Origin: an uncultured Tessaracoccus sp.
GTDB taxonomy: Bacteria; Actinomycetota; Actinomycetes; Propionibacteriales; Propionibacteriaceae
Assembly (NCBI RefSeq): GCF_947286155.1
Contig: NZ_CAMYPD010000033.1
Location: forward strand, 1 to 32,531
Length of the DNA stretch: 32,531 bases
Direction of reading: 5' to 3'
Below, one piece after another: positions 7,672 to 15,870 of the stretch. Within the stretch, counting starts at the first letter, position 1, and each line of letters opens with the position of its first letter. The position numbers and the translations under genes are program-made. The notes beneath the pieces were generated by a model. That model had not been told where the DNA came from. It saw nothing but the letters and a program-made list of their open reading frames with translations, and did not search any database.

Positions 7672-7740
7672 TTTCGATACGCCGCTTCGCGGCTACTCAA
7701 TCATCGGTGGGGGCGCGCTCGCTACTCAGCCATCGGTTCG
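7672..7740. repeat. REP-like palindromic intergenic element, two units
   Basis: Unit 1 (about 7672-7709) contains CGATACGCCGCTTCGCGGC with the hairpin GCCGC-TTC-GCGGC (7681-7693), followed by TACTCAATCATCGG. Unit 2 (about 7715-7737) repeats GCGCTCGCTACTCAGCCATCGG in truncated form. Similar sequences are, to my knowledge, scattered between convergent genes in other actinobacteria. Unit 2 runs into the 3' end of the epimerase gene and supplies its stop codon. The hairpin probably also ends transcription from both sides. Confidence 0.6.
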
Positions 7741-8907
7741 GGACGGCAGCGGGTCGGTGGTTGCAGCCAGGAGGGGCAGCGCGAGCCCGGGGCCGGGCAG
7801 GAGGCTCAGCATTCCGTCTCGCTCGACGTAGCCTCCCTCGGGCACATCATGGGCGAACCATGCCGGGGGATCCAGATCAATCATCGTCACGGCCGGATGC
7901 ATCAGCGCTAGGTGGGCAGCTGCGGTAATCGAGATGCGGGGCTCCATCATCGCACCCACCATGCACTCCAGACCCGCCGAATGCGCGAGCTCAGCAATCT
8001 CCAGCGCCGGCTGCAGGCCGCCGGTTTTCGCCAGCTTGATGTTGAGCAGGTGGGCGGCGTCGGCGTCGATGAGACGCTTCGCGTCATCCGGCGACCAGAC
8101 GGCCTCGTCGGCCATGATCGGGATAGGCGACTCCCGTTTCACCTGCGCAAGCCCCTCCAGATCCGCGCGCGGCACTGGCTGCTCGATCAGATCGATCGGC
8201 AAACCATCCTCCACAAACCGGTGCAGCAACGCGATGGCGTCGCGGGCATCCCACCCCTGGTTCGCGTCGAGACGCAGCCGAATCTCGGGTGCGGCATCCA
8301 GCACCGCACCGAGACGCCGACGATCCTCCTCGGGGTCGGCCCCGAGCTTGATCTTGAGAATCGAATAGCCATCCGCGACCGCCTCGCGCGCGTAACGTGC
8401 CATCGTCTCCGGCTTGTCCAGGCTCACCGTCATATCGTTGGCCATTGAGCCACGTAGTCCCTCGCGCACGGCATCAGCATCGAGCGACGGTTCAGCTAGC
8501 CTTCCCAGCAACTCGCCTAACGCCAGTCCCTGAGCCTTGGCGAGCGCATCGTGCAAGGCAACATCGACGGCAGCCCTTGCGCTGGTTGCCTTAGGCGTGG
8601 CCGCGACGAGCGCGTCGGTGATCTGGCGCAGCGTGCCACGGACACCCACCAACGCGTCCCGAACGGGACCGTTGATCGCGCGCATAATCGACTGCGCGCT
8701 CTCACCCGTCACCTTCACCGTCTCCGCAGCAGAACCCTGCCCGACGACGGAGCCATCAGGCGTGGCGAGTTCGACGTCGGCAACGACGTAGTCCACCGCA
8801 TCGGTTCGCCGCGCTGCCGTAATGAATGGCCTGGTAAGGGGCGATCGGTGCCCGTGTACCCGGACATCGACAACATGGAGAATCTCATCTGCAAGGGGCT
8901 CAGCCAC
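7726..8907 (-). CDS. dipeptide epimerase, L-Ala-D/L-Glu epimerase-like (enolase superfamily)
   Basis: 393 residues of the muconate-lactonising-enzyme subgroup. The capping domain (about 1-120) includes SPLTRPFITAARR; the barrel shows the catalytic lysine pair in LKIKLG, the metal ligands in DANQGW, EQPV and ADEAVWS, and the opposite lysine in NIKLAKTGG. This set is that of dipeptide epimerases such as AE epimerase, which interconvert L-Ala-D-Glu and L-Ala-L-Glu during murein peptide recycling. Exact substrate cannot be read from sequence. The GTG at 8907 is chosen for the preceding GGCAGG and for the usual family length; the open frame continues upstream into the DUF819 gene without family similarity. 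It follows the DUF819 gene by 14 nt, so both form an operon. The last codons and the stop lie in a REP-like repeat. Confidence 0.85.
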   Translation of the reverse strand: MAEPLADEILHVVDVRVHGHRSPLTRPFITAARRTDAVDYVVADVELATPDGSVVGQGSAAETVKVTGESAQSIMRAINGPVRDALVGVRGTLRQITDALVAATPKATSARAAVDVALHDALAKAQGLALGELLGRLAEPSLDADAVREGLRGSMANDMTVSLDKPETMARYAREAVADGYSILKIKLGADPEEDRRRLGAVLDAAPEIRLRLDANQGWDARDAIALLHRFVEDGLPIDLIEQPVPRADLEGLAQVKRESPIPIMADEAVWSPDDAKRLIDADAAHLLNIKLAKTGGLQPALEIAELAHSAGLECMVGAMMEPRISITAAAHLALMHPAVTMIDLDPPAWFAHDVPEGGYVERDGMLSLLPGPGLALPLLAATTDPLPSRTDG

Positions 8908-8921
8908 GATGACAACCTGCC

Positions 8922-10073
8922 TCAGAACCCAGCCATGATTTGCGCTGCAGCCAGCCCGATCCACGTGCCGAGCAGCGCGCCGATGAGCGCGTAGAGCACG
9001 CCGACGGGTGCGAGGGCCTTGTTGTATGCCGCAGCCACGACGGGCGCAGAGGCCACGCCGCCGATGTTGGCGGTGGACGCGACGGCTAGAGAGAACAGCT
9101 CGGTGCGGGAGAGCTTCGCGTAGATCACCATGATGATTGCGTGGATGAGCAGCACCAGGAAGCCGCACGCGATGTACAGCGGCGCTTGGGTGATGGCCGA
9201 GAAGTCCGACCCGGAGGCAATCTGGCCGATGACGAGGAACAGCATGAGGGTGGCCACTTCGTCCGTACCTGCGAGCTTTCCGAGCGGCGTCTGCGCCGCA
9301 ATCAGGCCGAGTATCGACACGATGATGATCGTCCAGGCGCTGGAGTTAATCACGTCGCCGATATCCGGCAGCATCTTGCCCAGCCAGATCGAGAAACACG
9401 CGACGGCGATGGCGCCGAAGCTGCTGATGGCCAGCGATTCGAGCGTGATCGGCTTCTTGTCAGCGTCAAGGTTGCCCTCGTGGCGCGTGAGGTAGGTGTC
9501 GCCTGCCTTAGTGAACTTGTTGAATCGATCCGAGACCGCGACGGAGGAGAACATCGCCATCAGCCACACGGAGTACACCAGCGTGTCGGTGATCAGGGCG
9601 TAGCCGAAGAGCGTCTCGGGGCCTTGCAGAATGTCCTGGACCGCGACCATGTTGGCGCTGCCGCCAGTCCAGGAAGCGAGCATCGCGCCGAACACCTTCC
9701 ACGAACCGTCGCCGAGGGCTGCGCGGAAGATCCAGTAGACGCCAACGACGGCCACAAACAGCGATGTGCTCGCCACCGCCATCGTGAGCAGCAGCTTGGG
9801 GCCGAGTTTGATGATCTTTCGCAGATCACATCCGAAGAGGAACAGGAAGATCATGGCGGGCAGTGCAACGCTCTTGACCTCGCTCAACGGGGCGGTGACC
9901 TCCTCTGCGCTACCGAACACGCCCAGCGAGTTCAGCGTGGCGCACAGCAGATACATCAGCACCATGCCAGGCACGTACTTGAAGAACTTTGATTCGGTCT
10001 TGCGCTCAAGGACGATGAGCGTCGCAGCGAGGGCCATGATGACACCGAGCATGACGAGTCCGTTGTCAATCAC
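8922..10073 (-). CDS. DUF819 family integral membrane protein
   Basis: 383 residues, almost all hydrophobic helices: about ten to eleven membrane segments, starting with LVMLGVIMALAATLIVLE. The segment SWTGGSANMVAVQDIL and the late TANIGGVASAPVVAAAYN are typical glycine-rich hairpins of the DUF819 (YjcL-like) family, whose fold is thought to be transporter-like. Function of the family is not established. The GTG start at 10073 follows GGAG by 7 nt. Tight linkage to the epimerase gene (14 nt apart) suggests that it moves the substrate or product of that enzyme, for example a murein dipeptide; this is inference. Confidence 0.85.
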   Translation of the reverse strand: MIDNGLVMLGVIMALAATLIVLERKTESKFFKYVPGMVLMYLLCATLNSLGVFGSAEEVTAPLSEVKSVALPAMIFLFLFGCDLRKIIKLGPKLLLTMAVASTSLFVAVVGVYWIFRAALGDGSWKVFGAMLASWTGGSANMVAVQDILQGPETLFGYALITDTLVYSVWLMAMFSSVAVSDRFNKFTKAGDTYLTRHEGNLDADKKPITLESLAISSFGAIAVACFSIWLGKMLPDIGDVINSSAWTIIIVSILGLIAAQTPLGKLAGTDEVATLMLFLVIGQIASGSDFSAITQAPLYIACGFLVLLIHAIIMVIYAKLSRTELFSLAVASTANIGGVASAPVVAAAYNKALAPVGVLYALIGALLGTWIGLAAAQIMAGF

Positions 10074-10144
10074 GAGTTACTCCTTCAGGTCGGGTGGCCC
10101 CACCAATGCACACATTGCGCCCAGCCGAGCCGACGAACAACAAC

Positions 10145-10162
10145 CTCGGTGAAGGAACCGAG
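10145..10162. promoter_or_regulatory. hairpin in the DUF819 leader
   Basis: Inverted repeat CTCGGT/ACCGAG with a 6-nt loop. On the minus strand it is followed by GTTGTTGTT, so it could be an attenuator or weak terminator about 75 nt before the DUF819 start. Low certainty. Confidence 0.25.
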
Positions 10163-10309
10163 CCGCTGCGGACTTGTCACAGGACGCTGAGATGCCTTCG
10201 AAGAGGATCGGCTGGGAGATTACACGAACACGATCTGTCATAGAGCGGGTTTCTCAATTTCGCAGATACCCATGCTCGTGCACTTCGCCCCGGGGCGGAG
10301 GAGGCTCAC

Positions 10310-10318
10310 TGGTAGTAT
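10310..10318 (+). promoter_or_regulatory. extended -10 for the antiporter gene
   Basis: TGGTAGTAT carries an extended -10 (TGN followed by TAGTAT at 10313-10318). A start of transcription near 10325 would leave a 25-nt leader containing AAGG before the ATG at 10350. No good -35 is seen, as is common with extended -10 promoters. Confidence 0.4.
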
Positions 10319-10349
10319 CTGGCTCGCTCGTCCCCAACCCAAGGCATCC

Positions 10350-11960
10350 ATGATTGAACAGTACCCCTGGCTGGCCATCCTTCCCCCTGCAGTCACCATC
10401 GTCTTAGCCATCGCAACCCGCAAGGTGAAGATCAGCCTCGGACTCGGCATCGTTGCTGCCGCGTTGCTATTAGCCGACTTCAACCCGCTGCACATGTTCG
10501 TCGAAATCTGGAACGGGTTTGCCGCCCAGTTCTGGGAAGAGGGCGCATTCAGCACGTACAACCTGTTCATCCTGGTGTTCCTCGTGATGCTGGGCGCCAT
10601 CACGTCGTTCGTCTTTATGTCAGGTGGTACAGCGGCGTTCTCGGAATGGGCGTCGAAGCGCATCAAGTCGCGACGCGGTGCGCAGCTCTTGGCGTTGGTG
10701 CTTGCACTGGTGCTGTTCATCGACGATTACTTCAGCGCCCTCGCCGTCGGGCAGGTATCCCGCCCCATCACCGACCGCCACAATGTCTCGCGAGCAAAGC
10801 TGTCGTACATCGTCGATTCGACCGCTGCGCCCATGACGGTGCTGGTGCCGTTCTCCTCCTGGGGTGCCAGCATCATGGCACTCCTCGCACCCGTGGTTGC
10901 CAAATCTTCGCTGGATAAGAGCGACCTGGGCACCTTCCTCGGCGCGGCAGCTGCGAACTACTACGGCATCGCTGCGCTCGTGCTGGTCATCGTCGCAGTG
11001 TTGTTGCAGCTCGACATCGGCAGCATGCGCACGGAAGAACGTCGCGCGATCAAGCACGCCGACGTGCACGAAGAGGGCGCTGAAATCCCCGGCGAGCTGT
11101 CGGAAGATCTGCCCATCCACGACGACGGCGCCAAGCGCGCGCTCATCGTGCCCTTCGTCGGGCTCATCATCGGTGTCGTCACGACGATGTACCTCACCGG
11201 CTACATTGCCTCGGGCAATCCGAACCCGATCGCCGCACTTGGTAGCACCATGCTCACCGAGTCGCTCGTGATTGGCGGCGGCGTCGGACTGCTGCTGGCA
11301 CTGTGGTTCTACTGGAAGGCCACGAAGGACAACGACGACTTCACCTGGAGGACGGTGCTGCAAGGGTTCTGGGAGGGCTTCAAATCCATGTGGCCGGCCA
11401 TCGCGATCCTGCTGCTGGCTTGGACGCTCGGCACACTCATCGGTTCGCTGGGCACGGGCGAATTCCTCGCTCAGCTGGTGGAGAACTCCGATCTACCCCC
11501 GGCCTGGCTGCTACCGGTGATGTTCGTTGCCGCCGGATTCATGGCATTTTCGACTGGTACCTCGTGGGGTTCATTCGGCCTGCTCATCCCCATCGCGGGC
11601 GATATCCTCCTCAACCTTGGCGCCGATGACCTGCTCATCGCGGGCCTGGGCGCGGTGCTCGCAGGCGCAGTGCTGGGCGATCACATCTCTCCCATCTCGG
11701 ATACCACCATCTTGTCTGCCACCGGTTCGCAGGCGAACATCATCACCCACGTCGAAACCCAGCTGCCCTACTCCATGGTGGCTGCCGGTTCAGCACTCGT
11801 GGGCTACTTCGTTGCGGCTACCACGAAGAGCGTTCTGCCTGGACTTATCGCGACGCTGGTGGTCATGGGCATCCTCGTCTACGTGCTGCAGCGCATGACG
11901 ACGGTGCTCGTCGACGAGATCCCCGAATCTGAGCAGGCGGACATCGAACCAGTGAAGTAA
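10350..11960 (+). CDS. NhaC-type Na+/H+ antiporter family protein
   Basis: 536 residues with about 11-13 membrane helices. Family features include LFIDDYFSALAVGQVSRPI early, STAAPMTVLVPFSSWGA, and the C-terminal STGTSWGSFGLLIPIA and LGDHISPISDTTILSA, the paired hairpins of the NhaC/YuiF group. A hydrophilic acidic loop lies at about residues 245-275. Proteins of this group exchange sodium or organic substrates; which ion moves here is not evident. The ATG at 10350 is chosen because the hydrophobic start MIEQYPWLAILPP begins there and AAGG lies 6 nt before; 26 extra upstream codons lack family character. It stands divergent to the DUF819 gene and 2 nt ahead of a DUF2332 gene. Confidence 0.85.
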   Translation: MIEQYPWLAILPPAVTIVLAIATRKVKISLGLGIVAAALLLADFNPLHMFVEIWNGFAAQFWEEGAFSTYNLFILVFLVMLGAITSFVFMSGGTAAFSEWASKRIKSRRGAQLLALVLALVLFIDDYFSALAVGQVSRPITDRHNVSRAKLSYIVDSTAAPMTVLVPFSSWGASIMALLAPVVAKSSLDKSDLGTFLGAAAANYYGIAALVLVIVAVLLQLDIGSMRTEERRAIKHADVHEEGAEIPGELSEDLPIHDDGAKRALIVPFVGLIIGVVTTMYLTGYIASGNPNPIAALGSTMLTESLVIGGGVGLLLALWFYWKATKDNDDFTWRTVLQGFWEGFKSMWPAIAILLLAWTLGTLIGSLGTGEFLAQLVENSDLPPAWLLPVMFVAAGFMAFSTGTSWGSFGLLIPIAGDILLNLGADDLLIAGLGAVLAGAVLGDHISPISDTTILSATGSQANIITHVETQLPYSMVAAGSALVGYFVAATTKSVLPGLIATLVVMGILVYVLQRMTTVLVDEIPESEQADIEPVK

Positions 11961-11962
11961 AC

Positions 11963-12874
11963 ATGGCGCATTTCTTCGAACGAACCCCGATTCCTGAGCT
12001 CTATCGGTGGTTCGCCGGGCAGACGCGCAGCACGTCGCCGACGTGGGAGCGCCTCTGCCTCTGGATCGCTGTTCAACCCTGGCTAGTCGAACGCCTCGAC
12101 GCACTGCCTGGCCAAGCGCGACAGCCAAACCGCTTTCTCGCAGCACTCCAGTTTCACGACGCTCCACTCGAGCCAGGCCCTGCCCTCCACAACTGGCTCG
12201 AACACCACTGGGAAACCGTTCGCCGAACCATCATCGAACGTCCCACCCAAACCAACGAACCCGGCAGGCTCAGGGCGCTCGCACCGCTGTGGGCGTCGTT
12301 ACCGCAGCCCGTATCGCTCCTGGAACTCGGCGCCTCCACCGGGCTCTGCCTTCTGCCGGACCTGCTCGGATTCGACGACGTCACCGTCGCGGCACGACTG
12401 GGCGTCGACACCAACCCTCTTGACCCACGCGACGAGGACACTCGCCACTGGCTGTGCTCACTGGTGTGGCCAGGCGAGGACGAAAGGAAACGGCGGCTCC
12501 AACACGCACTCGACGTGGCCGCCACAAGGCCCCCTGAGGTGCGGACAGCCGACCTCGAAGAGACCCCAGAACGCTGGATCCCAGATCTCGTCGACGAGCT
12601 CCGCGCGCGCAGCCCGGAAGCCACCGTCGTCGTGTATCACTCCATGGTGCTCGGATATTTGCCGCGTGCGAAGCGGCAGGAAGTCGTTGATGCGGTGCGG
12701 GGGAGCGGAGCGCGATGGGTGGCGTTCGAGCCGCGTCAGGTGCTCGCATCGTTGTGTGAACAGTCGGTGCCCGACGCGCCCCCGTGGGGCGACACGCTGC
12801 TCACCCTCGACGGTGTACCCCGGGCATGGTGCCAACCGCACGGGCTCCGCATCGAGTGGATCAGCCCCGAGTGA
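11963..12874 (+). CDS. DUF2332 family protein
   Basis: 303 residues matching the DUF2332 family of actinobacteria and alphaproteobacteria. The sequence LLELGASTGLCLLPD resembles the glycine-rich motif I of S-adenosylmethionine methyltransferases, and VVVYHSMVLGYLP the strand 4 region, so a methyltransferase-like fold is likely, activity unproven. The ATG at 11963 is separated from the antiporter stop codon by 2 nt, so the two genes are probably cotranscribed. Its stop codon and that of the convergent sortase gene sit together in the palindrome GTGAGCCTCAC. Confidence 0.8.
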   Translation: MAHFFERTPIPELYRWFAGQTRSTSPTWERLCLWIAVQPWLVERLDALPGQARQPNRFLAALQFHDAPLEPGPALHNWLEHHWETVRRTIIERPTQTNEPGRLRALAPLWASLPQPVSLLELGASTGLCLLPDLLGFDDVTVAARLGVDTNPLDPRDEDTRHWLCSLVWPGEDERKRRLQHALDVAATRPPEVRTADLEETPERWIPDLVDELRARSPEATVVVYHSMVLGYLPRAKRQEVVDAVRGSGARWVAFEPRQVLASLCEQSVPDAPPWGDTLLTLDGVPRAWCQPHGLRIEWISPE

Positions 12875-12877
12875 GCC

Positions 12878-13615
12878 TCACACTTTCAGCTGTTTGAACT
12901 GGAAGAACACTCGCGAATCCCAGTCCTTCGTTGACTTGTTGAAGTCCCAGCAGATGACAATGACCGCCGACGATGGGCCGCTGGGATCGAGCATCAGTGT
13001 GGAATCGGGGTCGTAATCACTCACCATCACCCTCGACGCCTTCGTGAACTCATAGCAGACGATCTCCCCGTTAGAGCCGTGCACCTTGAGGATGTCGCCC
13101 GGCTGCAGGGCGGATTGCCCGCCCTGGAACAGCTCGTTGCCAAGCGCTGGTCTGAGGCCCGGCCGGTATGTGTGAATGGTGAGCACGATCTTGCCGTGAT
13201 CGGATCCGGGCTTCGGGCCACCGCTCCACCAGGCGGCAGAGCGTCGATCATTCAGTGGCGGGGCGGGGATCTGTCCGCCTTTGGTCGCCTTCGGGATGAC
13301 CTGTTCGTGTGCACCCACTCGTTCGATGGTGTACGAAGAAGGCTTGAACGCCTTTGCAGGGTTCGCGCACTGCTCCGATCCTGGCCTCGCTGTGGACGGC
13401 GTCGGTGAGGGAGAGGGCGATGGCGACGGCGTCGGGCTGGGTGAGGGAGATGGCGACGGAGTGGGCGTCGTAGAAACGGAGATGCTCGGCGTAGGGCTCA
13501 GCGTCGGTTCTGCCGTGTGCGAGTCGCGTGGCCACCAGATAATCGCTCCCACGAAGAGTAAAAGCGCCACGGCGATGGCGACCGCGAGGACGATCCGGTT
13601 CTTGGTCATCTGCAC
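12878..13615 (-). CDS. sortase of class F type with proline-rich linker
   Basis: 245 residues. Residues 7-27 form one membrane anchor, followed by a low-complexity Pro/Ser/Thr linker (about 38-75, repeated PSPSPSPT) that probably spans the cell wall. The catalytic domain from about 95 has PAPPLNDRRSAAWWSGGPKPGSDHGKI split into the family pattern W..GP.PG..G, then His148 in LTIHTY, Cys222 in VICWDF and Arg235 in DSRVFF: the His-Cys-Arg triad. Class E/F sortases of high-GC Gram-positives look like this. The GTG at 13615 or the ATG at 13609 could start it; the result differs by two residues. No sorting-signal protein is encoded in the window. The linker is encoded by imperfect tandem repeats (about 13400-13475). 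Confidence 0.75.
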   Translation of the reverse strand: MQMTKNRIVLAVAIAVALLLFVGAIIWWPRDSHTAEPTLSPTPSISVSTTPTPSPSPSPSPTPSPSPSPSPTPSTARPGSEQCANPAKAFKPSSYTIERVGAHEQVIPKATKGGQIPAPPLNDRRSAAWWSGGPKPGSDHGKIVLTIHTYRPGLRPALGNELFQGGQSALQPGDILKVHGSNGEIVCYEFTKASRVMVSDYDPDSTLMLDPSGPSSAVIVICWDFNKSTKDWDSRVFFQFKQLKV

Positions 13616-13654
13616 GCATGCAGCGTAACCGAAACGAGCGCTCCGATAAAGGCT

Positions 13655-14623
13655 CTATCCAAATGCGCGTTCCATGCGGCGAAAGCTGCTCAGTCGCGTC
13701 TCGGACAGCGCACCGGTGCGTACTGCCTCGTCGAGCGCACATTCCGGCTCGGTCGAGGTGTGTGTGCAGCCTCGCGGGCATTGCTCGACGAACTCGGCGA
13801 GGTCTGGGAACGCGCCGACGATGGACGAGGGGTCGACGTGGCTGATACCAAACGACCGCACACCAGGGGTGTCGATGATCCAGCCGCCTTGAGGCAGCTG
13901 GAGTGCGAGCGCGGACGTCGAGGTGTGGCGCCCCTTGCCCGTCAAGTCGCTCACTGCGCCTGTCTCACGATTTGTGCCGGGCACGAGCCGGTTGACCAGG
14001 GTAGATTTTCCGACGCCCGAGTGCCCTACAAAGACGGTGACCTCGTCGCGCAGGAGTTCATGCACTGGAGCGAGGTCAGAGGCGGGGTCGCTCACGACAA
14101 TGGGAATGCCGAGGGGCTCGTAGGCTGAACGCAGCTCGTCGGGCGTAGCCAGATCAGCCTTCGTGAGGCACAGCACCGGGTCGATGCGCGCGTCGTACGC
14201 CGCGACGAGGATACGGTCGATCATCCCGATGCGCGGCGGCGGGTCTGCCAACGCGGTGACGATCATCAGCTGGGTGGCGTTCGCGACGATGGGACGTTCA
14301 AACGTGTCAGCATCGTCGGCGGAGCGCCGCAGCATCGTGGCGCGCTCTTCCACCTCTACGATGCGGGCGAGTGTGCCGTCGTCGCCGGAAACGTCGCCGT
14401 CGAGGCGTACGCGATCACCGACGATGACACCCTTGCGGGGGATGAGCCGCCCACGAACCGCTGTGACTCGCCGGTCGTCGACATCGCAGCGGTAGCGTCC
14501 CCTGTCGATCGACACCACTCGTGCTACGGGGAGGTTGGAGTAGTCAGGGCGCTCTTTCGTGCGCGGCCGGGTGCGCCGCCGGGGACGGTCGAAGCCCGCG
14601 TGGTCATCGTGGTAGATGCTCAC
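13655..14623 (-). CDS. rsgA: ribosome small-subunit maturation GTPase RsgA
   Basis: 322 residues of the circularly permuted GTPase family that tests late assembly of the 30S subunit. The N-terminal OB domain (about 30-95) includes GRLIPRKGVIVGDRVRL. The permuted G domain shows G4 LTKAD first, then G1 GHSGVGKST and G3 DTPGVRSFG. The C-terminal zinc finger is seen as C-x4-C-x-H ending in PEC. The start GTG at 14623 overlaps the aroA stop codon (GTGA), so translation is coupled to aroA. The longer open frame upstream is only aroA sequence in another frame. Confidence 0.95.
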   Translation of the reverse strand: MSIYHDDHAGFDRPRRRTRPRTKERPDYSNLPVARVVSIDRGRYRCDVDDRRVTAVRGRLIPRKGVIVGDRVRLDGDVSGDDGTLARIVEVEERATMLRRSADDADTFERPIVANATQLMIVTALADPPPRIGMIDRILVAAYDARIDPVLCLTKADLATPDELRSAYEPLGIPIVVSDPASDLAPVHELLRDEVTVFVGHSGVGKSTLVNRLVPGTNRETGAVSDLTGKGRHTSTSALALQLPQGGWIIDTPGVRSFGISHVDPSSIVGAFPDLAEFVEQCPRGCTHTSTEPECALDEAVRTGALSETRLSSFRRMERAFG

Positions 14624-15870
14624 ACAAGCTCCGCCCACATTTGCGGGAAGTCGGGCATGGTCTTCGACACACATTCCATGTCGTTGACGCTCGACCCCTT
14701 GGCCCTGAGCCCCAGGAGCGCCGCGAAGTGCACCATTCGGTGGTCAGCGTAGGTGTCGAACTCGAGGGGCTTGGGCGACCCACCGGTGATGCGTAACCCA
14801 TCATCCAACTCCTCGACGCCAATCCCGGCAGCTGAGAGTTGCTCGGCGAGCGCGGCAATCCGATCGGTTTCGTGCCCACGGATATGCGCGACGCCGGTGA
14901 TCGTCGTGGTTCCCTCCGCCAGCGCCGCCAGCGCAGCGACGATAGGAGTGAGCTCGGAAGCGCTGTGCAGGTCGATGCGTCCGGGCGATGTGAGCTGGCC
15001 GTCGCCGCTCAGCGTGACCACACCATCCCGAAACTCGACGCGGCAGCCCATGGAACGCGCCACGTCGAGGAACGCTGCCCCCGGCTGGGATGTCTCTGCC
15101 GGCCACCTCGGCACGGACACCGCGCCTCCGGCCACGGCAGCGGCGGCGAGGAACACCGCGGCATTCGTGAGGTCAGGCTCAATACGGGTGTCGAGCGCAG
15201 CAACCGGCCCTTCCGCCACGCTCCACGTACGCTCGTCGATCTCTCGAGCATCGACGCCGCGGGCGCGCAGCATATTGAGCGTCATCGCAATATGAGGCCG
15301 CGACGGGAGCGACGCTCCCTCGTGCCGGATGGTGAGACCACCTCGAAGACGAGCCCCGACGAGCAACAGCGCGGACACGAACTGGCTGCTGGCGGAAGCA
15401 TCGACGGTGATCTCCCCACCCTGCGCATCGCCAGGGGTGACGCTGAAGGGGAGTTGATCACCGTCGACGGTCGCCCCGAGGACGCGGAGCCCGTCGAGCA
15501 GCCCTCGCATGGGGCGCTTGCTCGCATGTGGATCACCGACGAATGACACGGTGGCATCCCCGAGCAAAGTGACCGCAGGGATGAAACGCATGACGGTGCC
15601 AGCCAAACCGCAGTCAATCTCCGCAGGCCCGCGCACCGGGCCCGGAGTGACGTGCACCGTCGAATCGTCGTCGACGCGAATCTGCGTGCCCAAGCCGCGC
15701 AGGGCGTCGATCATCAACTGGGAATCTCGAGAGTGCAGAGCACCCTCGACGCGGCTGGGCCCGTCGGACAGCGCCGCCAACACGATGGCTCGGTTGGTCT
15801 CTGATTTCGAGCCGGGCACAACGACGCTGCCCTCGATCGGCCCATCAGCCGAGGGGAGCGCAGTGCTCAA
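14620..15870 (-). CDS. aroA: 3-phosphoshikimate 1-carboxyvinyltransferase (EPSP synthase)
   Basis: 416 residues; the sixth step of the shikimate pathway, joining PEP to shikimate-3-phosphate. Visible motifs: PGSKSETNRA near the N-terminus (substrate-binding Lys, Ser, Arg), DCGLAGTVMRF (PEP site region), SASSQFVSALLL, EPDLTNAAVF with the catalytic Asp, and the late TYADHRMVHFAALLGL. The start ATG at 15870 overlaps the DoxX stop codon by 4 nt (ATGA), and the 3' end overlaps rsgA by 4 nt. The aroA-rsgA pair is conserved in actinobacteria, including Mycobacterium tuberculosis. Confidence 0.96.
   Translation of the reverse strand: MSTALPSADGPIEGSVVVPGSKSETNRAIVLAALSDGPSRVEGALHSRDSQLMIDALRGLGTQIRVDDDSTVHVTPGPVRGPAEIDCGLAGTVMRFIPAVTLLGDATVSFVGDPHASKRPMRGLLDGLRVLGATVDGDQLPFSVTPGDAQGGEITVDASASSQFVSALLLVGARLRGGLTIRHEGASLPSRPHIAMTLNMLRARGVDAREIDERTWSVAEGPVAALDTRIEPDLTNAAVFLAAAAVAGGAVSVPRWPAETSQPGAAFLDVARSMGCRVEFRDGVVTLSGDGQLTSPGRIDLHSASELTPIVAALAALAEGTTTITGVAHIRGHETDRIAALAEQLSAAGIGVEELDDGLRITGGSPKPLEFDTYADHRMVHFAALLGLRAKGSSVNDMECVSKTMPDFPQMWAELV

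Noticed and set aside
8908..9168. Longer epimerase start reaching to 9168
   Set aside because: The extra 87 codons overlap the DUF819 gene in another frame and have no family similarity.
9141..9992. A 283-codon plus-strand frame opposite the DUF819 gene
   Set aside because: Composition is that of a shadow of a membrane protein gene; no motif.
13400..13475. Regular GC-rich repeats that could suggest a CRISPR or minisatellite
   Set aside because: They encode the Pro/Ser/Thr linker of the sortase in frame; units are short and imperfect with no spacers. No CRISPR array is seen in the window.
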